Shown: piece after piece, positions 23,561 through 35,580 of the stretch
How the letters are laid out: the number at the start of each line of letters is the position of its first letter
Position numbering within the stretch: position 1 is the first letter of the stretch
Assembly: GCA_024138015.1 (NCBI GenBank)
Contig: JAMXBB010000011.1
Location: 30,122,155-30,186,154 of the forward strand
Direction: 5' to 3'
Length of the DNA stretch: 64,000 bases
From: Lumnitzera littorea
Lineage: Eukaryota > Streptophyta > Magnoliopsida > Myrtales > Combretaceae
Translations under genes and position numbers: made by a program
Notes under the pieces: generated by a model
What the model was told of the DNA's origin: nothing
What the model saw: only the letters and a program-made list of their open reading frames with translations
The model's database searches: none

Positions 23561-25730
23561 GTTGAGCCATAAAAAGGCTTTCATGTAAGATTAGTTTATC
23601 AGATGATATCAACTGTCATTTAACTTTTTCAACTTGTAAAAGTAATAATTAGGGAGTTGCTCTCTAAACTAACCTTTGGTATAGACCTTCAAAATGATAA
23701 GAATGCAATAGGGTTCGAGCTGAGTTGATGCTAACTTATTCTATGATTATTGAAAAAATATTTCATAAAAACATCAAAAGAGACCCAACTCACATTCGAA
23801 GTGCCAATAATACAAGCAAAATGTCCTTACCCCAATTAGTGCAACTTAAACATTCATCTTAGGCCCCTTTAACACCCAACTGGGAAGTAATGAGTCAAAG
23901 TATGCACAATTGCTATCAAACTTCGCATTAGATAACTCACTATAGACTCCATTAGGAGCATTGAGTGAAGAGCAGTTTCACAGGCTTTGTATCTTCCCCA
24001 TCATTTGGATATACATTCCTTGGTATCCTCTCAATTTCCACTAACCTATCATAATTGAAAAGCATGTTTAAACTTCTTTTTTTTTTTATTACCATATAGC
24101 ATGCTACATTAGTAAAAGTAATTTCATATATATATATATATATATTTGTAGAAAACATAAAAATATACCATTAAGATGTCATTAACTGCATTGTATGAAT
24201 AAGGGAGGAATTGAATTGTAATTCAATAGGGATGGAATAGAAACTAAAAATCATTACATTTTTCTCATATTGTTTAGTTAACATAGAAAAAGTAAGGAAT
24301 TAAATTGGAATATTATCAAAATATCAATTATACTATTATATGGTAGTGGTGAATTGATGTATCTCAGGGTATTTATTGTAAAGGATACTTGTGGTGAAAA
24401 TAATAAATAGAACATTGAATACCAATTCATGAAAGTTGAGACATAAATTGCTATTAAATATTTTGGAGCAATTTATAATGTTATTCGGTGTTTAAAATTC
24501 AATTACATCATAATAGTAACTTTATATAGAATAATAAGAGAATGGAATAGTTATTTAATCCAAGTGAATATGCAGTAAGTAAATTGTAAATATTAAAGGT
24601 ATATAAGTAGGTTAAACAGACCATCTCAGCCCATTTTTACCTACAGATTAAACAAGTTAAGGTCATTTGGCTCATTTTTTTAAACCCTAATCTTACCCAT
24701 TTGAAAAGGAAGTTAAACGAGTTGACCTACATGTTAAAGGTGTAAATATGGTAAATGGAAACTAAAATCGACCCACTTTAGCCTATAAGTTAAATGTGTT
24801 AGATTTATTTAGTTTATTTTTTTAAGCAGGCCAAAAAACCTCAAACTTAAGTTAAACTTACTTAAAAAGCAGGTTAAACAGACTAACCTATATGTTAAAA
24901 TCCATTTGCACACTTTTAACAAATAGACCTAATTATGTTTTTATTTATACATTCAATGATTTCTATTTTTTAAATTGAATATTCAAACCCTCAAGCTCTA
25001 TATTGGTACATGTGATGTGATGTGTATGTGTGTGATTCTTGATCTTTTATATATATATCTCTTGTTTTTTTTCTAATTCATCATTATGTGTATAATTCCA
25101 TTTAATAATCAATTTATATCTTCCTTCTTTAATCATCTATTATGTATAAAATTTGATGAGTAGATTGTGAAAATTGCATAAACTGGCAACATTTTAAAAG
25201 TCAGCACTTGTCCCATTGAAGTAGACGTGTCATTTACACACATATTTTAAAAGTATTTAATTAATTGTTGTAATAAAAACTAAAAAAATGCAGGAAACCA
25301 GAAAAGTAAAGAAAAGAAAAAGCATACTTAAGAAAGAAAAGGTAAATTTACCATGACCGGGGGGTAATTCTTCAGCTTCTCTTTAGAAGGAGGCCTGGAT
25401 AGCTCTATTTACTATTTAGTATCTACTTTTTGTTTTGCATCGTGATTACTAATTGGGGTATGCTACTATGCTTTCTCCTTCTCGACCAATAAACCAAACC
25501 GCTTTTATCCGGTCCAATTCCCTGTGCACTCGACTACTCCGGTCGATTCCTACCCCAAACCGTCATTGATCAATACATTCCACCGCCACGGATCAAACCG
25601 AACCTCTCTTACACCATCTCGCCACTTCATCCGTGCTTTCTCTTTGCCGGTTCAAATCAAATCCTAAACATTAGAATTCCGATCACAAGAGCTGCTACTT
25701 ACTGAAAAAAGAGGAGGAAGAAGAAGGAGG
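23561..25730. promoter_or_regulatory. upstream flank and promoter of XCT
   Basis: 23561-25350 is AT-rich without genes; a (TA)n run lies at about 24126-24147. From ~25380 the base composition becomes more balanced, with pyrimidine-rich patches (CTTTCTCCTTCTC, CTTCAGCTTCTCTTT) that are usual in plant core promoters and 5' UTRs. No clear TATA box was found near the start codon. The last 20 bases before the ATG are purine-rich (GAGGAGGAAGAAGAAGGAGG), a typical leader end. Transcription start not determined. Confidence 0.45.
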
Positions 25731-28700
25731 ATGGCGGGTATGGGAGATGGGTACGTGGGTACGGCCCAAGACGCCGTCAGAATCCGACGTCTCGAGAAGC
25801 AAAGAGAAGCTGAACGGCGTAAAATCCAAGAGCTTAAAACTAAATCCGCCTCCGCTAAGGGCCAACCTGGTCTCCTTCAATTCGGCTCTAGTACCTCCGA
25901 GGTGGGGTTAGGGTTTCGTGTCATCGAAATTCTTTCTTTTTTCAATTTATATGTTCGTACATTGATCCGGGGTTTAATTCTGTTTCATTTTGTGTTCGTG
26001 AATTTTAGATTTTGGAGACTGCGTTTAAAAAGGAAACTATCGGACTCGTCACTAGAGAGCAGTACGTTGAGAAGGTAATTGAATTAGACCTTACTATTTC
26101 ATTGATCGTATTTTCGAGCTGGGAGGCTGATGTTGGATGTTCTTTTAACTGGATATAATAGCAATTCTTATATAAATGACCTGAAGCTAAATTCACTCTG
26201 CACGTTCCATCTAGCCGATGCTTGAACTATGGATCAGTAGCAGACCCAGAATTTTACCGGGAAAGTTATTATAAGCAGAAAAGTAGGGATGGCAAAACCA
26301 TTTTTTGTTGACAAATCTTTTACATACATTTATATAAAATTTTCGAAATATTAAAGCTTATTTGGGAAATTCGGAATCTCGGGGGCATTACTTGGTGTAG
26401 CCCCTCTTGGTCCACCGTTGATAGATGTTATATGATAATTGGAGGATATCTTTTGTCAAAATGAATAAAGTCATTTCTGATTGATTTTTCTTAACCAGTT
26501 CAGCCTAGTGGCTGATCACATATATTCTAGGGAGGGATCTATCTTGCTCCCCAATTGAAAGTGCAGCAACTCATTATATTTGACAAAGTCAATAACTTTG
26601 TTTTTCTTTTCCCTACCCGTATAGAGGGTGAATATAAGGAACAAAATCGAGGAAGAAGAGAAAGAGAAGCTTCAAAAGTTACAACAAGAGTGAGTATGCT
26701 TGTGGCATGTTTTTGTTTCCTTTTTAAGTTATTTTTCAGATGTTCATTGTTGATTTTTCACACTCTTGCTATGTTTAGTTTTGTTATGTTATTATTCTGA
26801 TTTTATAATAATTATGTGATATAGGGAGGAAGAACTTCAATTGCAGAAGCGGAAAAAGCGCAAAATAAAGGGTAGTTCACGGCTGTCCTTTGCGGATGAA
26901 ATGGAGAATGGAAGTGAAGAGGAGGATGGCGGTGAAAGTAAGAACCTTTTTACTTCTCTATTTTCTGCTTAGTGATTGAGGTGAACTACCTCAACTGGAG
27001 TTATGTGATGAAATGTCCAATTTTTTATATGAAGAGAGTTTATGAAATAGAAAAAAGCATGTGCTGAGCAAAGCTTTGAAAAGAATAAGCTGAGTAGGAA
27101 AATGCTTCTCACGCACCTTAAGTAGGCTAAAGGAGAGAGTAAGTTGTCCAGGTTCTGAAAAAGGGCTGAAGAAATTTAGCCACGCAGGGAGCAGACTAGT
27201 TTGTAATTACTGTTTCAATCGAAAATATGGAGTCTATATGCAATTTGTATCAAGAGTTGTTCCTAATAAGTGCTTAAACCAACACAAGCTGTGCGAACTG
27301 TACAGGCGTATTTGTCTTGGTTTCATCAGAGTAGGTTAGAAAACCTTTTGATTGGCCTCTGGTTGATATTATCTTATTTATTTATTGGCTTGCTCTGGTT
27401 GATATTCTCTTGCTTCATCCATGGGAGTTTTTAGCAATTTGGTGGCGAGCCACATGGGTCAGCTCGTCGTGTTCTATTCCAATGCATTTTCTTTTTATTG
27501 AGCTAATTACCTTGACAAATCCTTTCTAAATAGAATTTTAGGTATGGAGCATGCAGTGCATAAATTCTGCCTCTGGTCCATGTTTCTAGAGGAAATTAAT
27601 AGACCTTACTGTTACTTGTAGCCTTTATCTCTTCTGATAATCTTAAAAATAATGGGTTCACTATTTTATCTGTCGCAATTACCCCAAATTATGAAACAGT
27701 TGGGTTATAAGATATGTTTGCCCCAAGTAGCATATTGTTTCGTTTTGATCCTGTTCTGTCCTCTTTGGAATTTCTTGTTGTAGACCACGTATGTCTAAGG
27801 AATACATTCTCCAAGTATTCTAGCTTCTTTCTGAGTGATCACACTACTCACTCCAAGAAACAGCATAGCACTTGTTAAGGTTTCTTATTTCGTTCTAGAT
27901 ATTTTTCTGGAACAAACTGACTTCCTGCGTAACTTTTGGAATTTTATGAATGTTCACTGATAGAATTCCTTTTTTTTTTTTTTTTTTTTTTGTGTAATTC
28001 AGAAATTATATAGATATAGTTAAGTTATGGGTATAAGGTATTTCCTTATCCTGTACAAAACTTCTACACTTCCTTGGTTGATGGGGGCCAGAAAAAAAAA
28101 AGGAAGTTTCTTGGTTATTTTTCACTAAGCAGTAAAAAATAATTTTTTGATGGCCTTTTCAGATACCAAAGAGCCTAAGAAGTTGACACGTGGGAAATTT
28201 GGGAAAGATCCTACAGTTGAGACAAGCTTTCTTCCTGACAGGTGACTCCTTCACTCCCTCCATTTCTCTCTTTCACACTTTTGTACTGTATCTTGCTGCC
28301 TGTTTCTTGGTGGTGCATGTACGCACTTGTATATGGATGTAGGCATATGCATTGTAGTTTGTCTTGCTAACACTCAAGCTTAGGGGTGCTGAGATGATGG
28401 CTTTTCAGTGAACGGGAGGCTGAGGAGCAAGCTGAACGGGAAAGGTTGCGAAAACAATGGCTTTGCGAGCAGGAGCAAATACGAAGTAATACTCTCTCCG
28501 ACTTTAATGAGAGTGCATGGTTTTGTGTAATTATGGTGTTTGTCTATGTAATAGTTTTTGCTAAACATGGTTTTCTGTTCTACAGATGAGCCCCTTGAAA
28601 TCACCTACAGCTATTGGGATGGGGCAGGGCATAGGAGAGTGATTCAGGCTAGTGGATTTCATTGCTCACTTAATTTATATTTTGTGTTTATCATAGAGAA

Positions 28701-31503
28701 GCATTTTTTTTTTTTTGGGGGGGTGGGGTGGGGTTGGCCTAAATCATGGCAATTAGTTAACCTTCCTATTTTCAGGTTCGAAAAGGTGATACAATTGGAG
28801 AGTTTCTTCGAGCTGTTCAGCAGCAACTTGCACCTGAGTTTAGAGAAATTAGAACAACCTCGGTAGAGAATTTGCTTTATGTAAAAGAAGATCTCATTAT
28901 TCCACATGTGAGATTATTTTGAATCATAGTTATTATGCTTTTATCCCTTTCTCTTCAATCTGGATATACTGATTTTTCTCCCCAAATCACATTTCGGAAC
29001 TTCAGCAACACAGTTTCTATGAGCTGATTGTCAACAAAGCTAGAGGCAAAAGTGGACCGGTAATTTTCATCTTTCATTCTTTTGTATATTTATAGAGAGT
29101 TTGATTGCCTGCTTTTGTACTTGTCCTGTTGCAATTTGAAACCAAACTACTGAACTAAGATTGCTTTCTTATCTCATAAGACTGTCGAGATTTTTTTATA
29201 ACTCGAATACATCCATATAGAATATGGGGAAAAAAAAAAGAAAGATTATGTATGTCCAAATTGAATCCGTTTCAATTGAGTCCTCGTTATTGCTCAAAAG
29301 AGAAGTAATAGGTAGGAAAGATAGGATTTGAACCCAAAACAAACGCGCTACTAAGCTCCGTTACATCCCTTTCAATTGGTCTAAAGTGTTATTGTAGAGA
29401 ATCCTCATCTTGTTTTTCATTGATATACACAATTTATCTTTCTATTTCTTTTTTGGATTCATATATAGCATATAATAATAATGGTAGGCTTATATGCATA
29501 TGTATGAAAGTCATTGTAAAAAAAAAACTAAAAAAATAACTATTTTTGGAAATGCTTGGACGGAAAGGGATGTATTTTTCGGTTTTTAGAAAAGTTAAAT
29601 CTTGTCTACCGTATCATTGTGTTGTACATTTCAATTTCAATTCGAAATCCTGTAAATACAAGCAGTCTTTAACTACTTAGATTTTCATATCTGTAAAAAG
29701 GAAATATTTTAATTAGGTACTATATATGATTGTTATTTACTCAAATATAGCAGCTGTGTAATCTTATAGATATATTACTTAGGTAGCTTTTGTGCATTAT
29801 TGATATCAGATACGGGCCAAAAGACATGACTCAATGTGAAAGGAGACAAGTCTTAGAGGAGCTGTTACCCTTTAATTATACTCATGTAAATAGAAATCTT
29901 TTTTGCACATATTGGCAAAAGTTAAAATAAAATCATGGACATGAATTCAAGAGGCATGACTTTGCAAAAGAACACAACTCTTGGAGGAGATGTCCTCGTA
30001 TGTAAACATTTTATAACTTAATCAGAGTGTTATATTATTATTATTATTATATTTTTTTACTAATAGTGGTGCTTTGCAGGTGTGATTCTCTAGTTTCTGA
30101 TTGAATCATCAGATGTCTATATACATATGGACAAAATTTAAATGTGACAGCTCCTCTAGGGGCTGTATTCTTTTACATTATCTCATTATTTTCATTTTTG
30201 CCTTTGTATAAAATGTATACATAGGTGTCAGTCAAAGTCTACAATTACCCACAGTTGCTTTCATTTACATTAATCATGCCTTGTAGACATGTAGTTAGTA
30301 TAGAAAAGCTTTCAAGATTATACATATAAAAGATTTCCAGACATTTCATAAATTAGTGGGCGAATGGTCCGTGGTTACAATCTGTTCTCGAAACATCAAG
30401 GATCTGCTTTCTTAAAGTTCCCACTGGCTATCATATAGTGATAGAAGTGGTACAATGTGTGCTAACATGTATGCTTAAGTAATTTAAATTATGTTTCTTT
30501 ATGCAGCTCTTTCACTTTGATGTGCATGAAGATGTACGTACCATTGCGGATGCTACAATTGAGAAGGATGAGGTACTGTTCTGTTCTTGATTGATCATCA
30601 CTTTTGGCAACCACTGTTGATTTTGTGACGATTGTCACATTGGTTGTAAAACTAATGTTCTTTGCTTTTACTTGTGCGGCTAGCTCTTTTAGTTTGCTGC
30701 TAGGAATTAGTGTTTCTGAGTGTGCTTGAGCCAAGCTGAGGCCTGAGGATGGCTTCAACCTATTACATGTAGGGTTGAGGCTTTCTTTTTTAGCCAATTG
30801 TATCTCCTGTTTTATATACCAATGTGGTCGCTTATATAAATTGATATCCTAATGACTCTGAAGTAATCACGTTCTTACATGGTATATGTAGTAACTGAAT
30901 TGAATGAATCTGTCTATTTGAAAGCCAAATTCATCAAGGGACCTCTTATTTATACAAGGGTGATTTTTATGCCCATGTGCATGGTATTCTTAAGTTTATC
31001 CATCTGCATCCTGCAACATAAATTGAAGATACAATCTCTTTGTCAAGAGAGCACTCTACCTTCTTATTGGCAAGATTGCTTGATTCTTGTAGGTGAAAAA
31101 AGAAATGCTTGTTGAGCTCCTTTTGGCAATTGCTTTCTTACCTGTTTTGCTTTTATCATGTATTTTTAGTCGCATGCGGGCAAGGTGGTAGAGCGACACT
31201 GGTATGAGAAGAACAAGCATATCTTTCCTGCTTCCAGATGGGAGGTATTCTCTTTCCACATCTGTGGTTTACATGATAGCATTCATTCTGTGTGCCTGAA
31301 GTGCATTTTTGTTCTCAAATAGTGGAAAATGTTAAAAAAGAGAGAATTACATCTAATGAGACGGGAAAAATGGGATCTCGACTAATTGGTTCGATGGTTA
31401 TGACACTAATTGGTATCAGAAAGCTGATCTTCATGCTCCCCTGAAATTGCAGATATACGATCCAACAAAGAAATGGGAACGTTATACCATTCACGGCGAC
31501 TGA
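25731..31503 (+). CDS. XCT: XAP5 CIRCADIAN TIMEKEEPER (XAP5 family protein), 12 exons, 336 aa
   Basis: Exons: 25731-25901, 26009-26074, 26625-26689, 26825-26937, 28163-28241, 28409-28485, 28586-28647, 28776-28907, 29006-29059, 30507-30572, 31170-31244, 31453-31503. Joined, they keep phase throughout and give 336 aa, about the family's usual plant length (~337). The start MAGMGDGYVGTAQDAVRIRR is the conserved N terminus. Residues ~80-150 are highly charged (EEEEKEKLQKLQQEEEEL, then KRKKRKIKG, a likely nuclear signal). Residues ~185-336 form the conserved XAP5 domain (EITYSYWDGAGHRR, HWYEKNKHIFPASRWE, end IYDPTKKWERY). In Arabidopsis XCT is a nuclear protein that sets circadian period and light responses and is linked to small-RNA production and splicing; I infer the same role. 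All introns are GT-AG except 28648-28775, which is GC-AG. The gene looks intact and lies directly upstream of the element C insertion. Confidence 0.97.
28648..28775 (+). other. GC-AG intron of XCT with a G-run
   Basis: The exon before ends ...GTGATTCAG and the next begins GTTCGAAAAGG, giving the conserved VIQ-VRKG junction. The donor is therefore CAG|GCTAGT and the acceptor TTTTCAG. The nearest GT (28652) would add four bases and break the frame. The 128-nt intron contains a T-run followed by G7-T-G4-T-G4-TT-GG at 28717-28736, a four-tract G-quadruplex-type motif. The intron has no in-frame stop. If retained, its length (not a multiple of 3) shifts the frame and translation ends at 28866 inside the next exon. 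Confidence 0.9.
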
Positions 31504-32640
31504 TACAAGGAAAGGCGATGGTGTGGCTTCATTTTTATAGATTTCTTTAAGTTATGCTTGGTCCTTGTTCTCATGACTACTTAGTCCAGATTTTGTGTAG
31601 CCTTTATATATTTATTAGCATAGGCAGAGGATCTTCATGCCGGTTATATCTCATTGAGGATCTCATAAATTAATTGGAAGGTGATTGCTGATGGCATCTT
31701 CATCGTAGCAGAAGGGATTAGGTAGGTGTCTGCATAGACTGAAAAAGTAAAGTCACGGTAAATTTTTCACATAGATTGTATTCGATGCCTAGGTGTGATT
31801 GATCCTTACACAATTTTTCTCTGAATTCTTTGAATGCATTATTAGATGTTGATAATTAATGGATTGTAGTGATAAATGATATTGATAATTGATGAACTTG
31901 GGAGCAAAATGGAGTAGAGTCCACAAAATAAACCATTTTAGAGATGCACTTAAATTCCCGAATCTTTTTGGGGCATCTCGTTGAAATCTTGAACCTTAAT
32001 TGAAGGCAAAAGTCAATTGAATTTTACATTGTACTAAACAATATTAGAGAATTAACAGTTGTAGTTATTTGACGTGGCAAGCAAGCCATATCAATTTCTT
32101 ACATGGTTTTATAGTGTGCTAGATCGTGTTTTCGCCGAGTCATTACGTCTTATCATAACGAATACGGTGGAAGATGGTTACTGGCAATTATATGATGGTG
32201 ATAAATATAGATGAACTCTAAAAGTTTCAACGAACTAATACGCCAAATGAATCTTTCTTCGTCAATTTAAGATATGGAAGGGTACTTTTCCTTTGTCAAG
32301 ACTAAATGGAAGTTTCGCAGTGGCAGCAATCAAAAGTAGTAGCTAAGCATGTGCTGTGCTAGGCGTTAATTGCTGTCTTTCTGTATGGATGGCATGAATT
32401 TATATGAGGTAGTAATCTTTAACACCGTAAACTCATATGCCTTATGTTTCAATTATTTTGATATCCATTATGATTAGAGATAAACAAGTGTAGACATTTT
32501 TTTTTTTTTTTAATAAAACAAACGAGTCTGGACATTTGAACTATTGAAGCAGAACTCCTTACTCCTCATCTGAAGTTGTGTGTTGTGAGTGTGTTTATTC
32601 CATAAGTGGAATCTTGACAAGTATACCAACTACAGTAGAA
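31504..32640. other. XCT 3' flank and original intergenic DNA
   Basis: Begins with the XCT 3' UTR (T-rich, with AATAAA-like and TTTATATATTTATT stretches around 31605-31620). The rest is AT-rich without a gene. It ends at the target site ATAGT (32641-32645) of element C. Poly-T at ~32498-32512. Confidence 0.5.
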
Positions 32641-32645
32641 ATAGT

Positions 32646-34657
32646 TGTAGATATTTTATTTTTACTGTTTTATTTTAGTATTTAATTAAGTTAGGTTAAA
32701 AAACAGAAAAAATAAAAAAAAGGAAAATTGAAAAAAATAATAATAAAAAGTATCAAGTCGTATCGACTCTAATCGTATCGAGTCAAAGTCGAATTCGAGT
32801 CGAGTTTGGTAATGATAAGTGCTCAATTTAATAAATTTTAAAATCATTAAATGATCAGGCTTCATTAAAATATTTTGGTCCATTCCAATATAAAGTAAAT
32901 TTTTTATCTAAATTATATTCGGCTAGAATAGATTTAGAATTTATTAAGTAGATTATTAAGCTAAATCAAATTGACCTGAATCAGGTTCGGAAAATAGAAA
33001 GTCCAAATAAAGATAGGGTTTCTATAAACTGAATCAAATATTCAAAAAATCTAAATCATAACTTCTGTATCTAAGTTCATCATTGTATCTTTCGATATGG
33101 AAGATTCAATGATGGATATTATAAATAGGAATTTGGTGGTGGGCTTGGGAAAGTTTTTCACAATTCCCTAACACGCAAGCCTATATTCATCCACTATTGC
33201 CACACTTAACACACAGCATAACACCCGACTGCATGCATGACTTCACAAAACAAACTCACACATGCCTAACTTCACAAAATATTAAACATACACACCCTGA
33301 TTTCACACACACGATAGCCCCTAACACCGCACTACACTAACACACAACACCTGATAGCCCCCTTGACACGTCACTCAGCACTTGGCCTATACACATGACC
33401 CACAAACTTCGACACATAACACATACGTACGCTAAAGTCCACGCCCTTGACACACACAGACACAACTCATGCCACTTAGAAACAGCACTCATGTCCCTTG
33501 CATGACATAACATGTACCTACACATCACGTGTTGCACAATACTTGACACTCACTGGCTGCACTTGTATGTCCATTGCTCCAACATGACACAACACTTGAT
33601 CCATACAGTTGCACTAAACACATTGTTACATACACCACCACGCTTGAGCACAATGTACGTCATACACGAATACGCTAATCACGCGCAATTCGACTCGTTT
33701 AGGTAAAAAAATTATTATTATATTAATTTTATTTTATTAGTTAAATAAATTATTTTTACTTATTTATTTTTTTTAAAGTGCAGTTTTTTTTTTGTTATTT
33801 TTAATTGTCATATCTTTTGCTATTTTGTTAGATAATTTTCAATTTTTGATAATTTAGCTAGATTGTATTTTAAGTTAAAAATTGCATTTTTTAGGAAAAG
33901 TCACATATGTTTTCTCCAAGATCTGTATCTTTGGAGAAGATACGCATCTAGATATGTATCTTAACATATCTTATATATAAGACGTGAAAAAGATCTATTT
34001 TGGCACATAGCAAGTTTTAAAAAATAAAATAAAATAATCTTAACTAGTTTTTCAAAAAGATTTAGTTAAGTTTTTTTAAATAGATTTGTGAAAATAGATT
34101 TTTTAGGTTTTTTTAAATAATAAATGATTAAAGAAACGGCAATCTAGCTTGATTTTCAAAAATAAAAAAATCCACTCACTAAATATTTTATAAAAAAAAA
34201 ATTATGTTAATTTGATCTTAACTAGTGTTTACGTAGGCACGTTCAGGGCAACCATATAAAAAATAAAAAAAAAAACTTTTTTTTCCTTTTTCTTAAAAAA
34301 TTTGTAATAAAAAAATCATTTTAGTTATATTTTACATATCTTAGTATTTTTTTTTAAATTATAAAAATAAAGCCCATTAAGTTTTTTTATTTTTACATGG
34401 TGACTTAGTCTTAATAAGTTAGCCCCCCAACTTAGTTTTTCTAGTTATTTTTTAAAAATTAGTTTCTTTTAGAAAATACGCGAATCAGTTTCATTTTTTT
34501 ACTAATTTAATTGATTGGCAACTCCAATTTTTAAAAATATTTTTTTTCAAAACATTTTTTAAGAATAATATTTCCTTAATTTAATGTCGAGTAATATATG
34601 TTAAGCAAGTTGGGCTTAATATAAATTAAATTAAGGAAAACAAAATAAGACTTGATA
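32646..34657 (+). repeat. left (5') LTR of element C
   Basis: 2012 bp, starting TGTAGATA. The 3' end has decayed from CA to TA (...CTTGATA). TATTATAAATAGG at 33118-33128 is the promoter TATA box. About 30 bases downstream begins a ~540-bp C/A-rich, G-poor tract (33160-33690) full of ACAC, CACTA and CACAC words, which would form the transcript leader. It then becomes very A/T-rich. The right LTR has the same plan. By eye the two LTRs differ at roughly one base in six or seven. Confidence 0.9.
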
Positions 34658-34661
34658 GATT

Positions 34662-34679
34662 TGGCAACTCCACTATGGA
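34662..34679 (+). other. primer-binding site of element C (tRNA-Arg type)
   Basis: TGGCAACTCCACTATGGA, four bases after the LTR end. It resembles the TGGCGACTCCACTGGGGA-type site used by Ogre/Tat elements, with three G-to-A type changes. A start with TGG pairs with the CCA end of a tRNA. Confidence 0.7.
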
Positions 34680-35580
34680 TACCTAGTAAGCTAACCATGT
34701 AAAATAAAAATTAATTGATGAGCTTTTTGTATTATTTTTCTTTCATTATATTATAGTTGTACTAATTGGTTTTTAGTGATATAGGCCTTAAAAGAAAACC
34801 CAACCTAATAGGCCTGCATTGGGGATTTATGAGGGTTTTATTTTAATAACCATTTGCATGCTTAGATGTAGCTGGACTTAAGTTACCTTAAGAACTTAGG
34901 ATAAGCTGTCATTGTGTAACCCTCAAGTTGCTAGGGTTTTTATCCCCACATAGCAGTGATAAATGAGCCTACTCGGGCTTCGATATAGCCCACTAAGATT
35001 TTCTTTGGAAAGCCTTGGAGCAATAAAGCTTGAGACTCATAAACCTATAGACTCTATCCTCTTACATCATTTTTTTCAAAAAAGGGATAGTTATTTTTAA
35101 ATTGTAGGAAAAGCTCGATTATTCCGCAGTCGATTCATCATTCTTTTTCAAAAGAGGGGAAATTAAGAAATCAGTATCTCTTATATATAAGTACTCACAA
35201 GATTCATTTCTTTTTAAATCTTATTTTAATTATACTTATATATAAGGGTATTCTCTAAGAGAAGGTTCATAATAATTCCTATAATTTATTAATTACTAGC
35301 CCCTTTTGCATTATATGCGTGTGTAGCATACTGCATTTTTTATATATATATTTGATTTTATTTTTACTATTGCTTATTTCCATGTAATTATTTTTTTTAT
35401 TTGCTTATATTATATGTATTTAGTTTTTATTGTCTCTTAGTGAGTCAAAGGCTACGTAATTTAAAAAAAATTAAAAATTGAAGAAGTTGCAATATTATTG
35501 ATATCATATCCAGCTTTATTGTAGAATTATTGGTCTTATTGTAAATAATTGCATCATTTCATGTTTTATATAATATAGAT
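34680..35580 (+). other. 5' untranslated leader of element C
   Basis: About 900 bases between the primer-binding site and the ORF1 start, with no open frame. Contains CTAGGGTTTTTATCCCCACAT and T-rich stretches. Long leaders are usual in this lineage. Confidence 0.6.

Noticed and set aside
28648..28660. Alternative GT donor at 28652 for XCT intron 7
   Set aside because: It would add four bases to the exon and shift the frame, losing the conserved C-terminal domain; the GC donor at 28648 keeps the protein intact.
29220..29400. Possible tRNA or SINE in XCT intron 9 (minus-strand GGGTTCAAATCCTA with an A-box-like word)
   Set aside because: Spacing between the boxes is too short and no acceptor or anticodon stem can be drawn; at best a decayed SINE fragment.
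33337..33549. Cys/Met/Val-rich open frame on the minus strand
   Set aside because: It is a by-product of the CAC-rich LTR leader (GTG/TGT on the other strand); not conserved as an ORF in the sister LTR.
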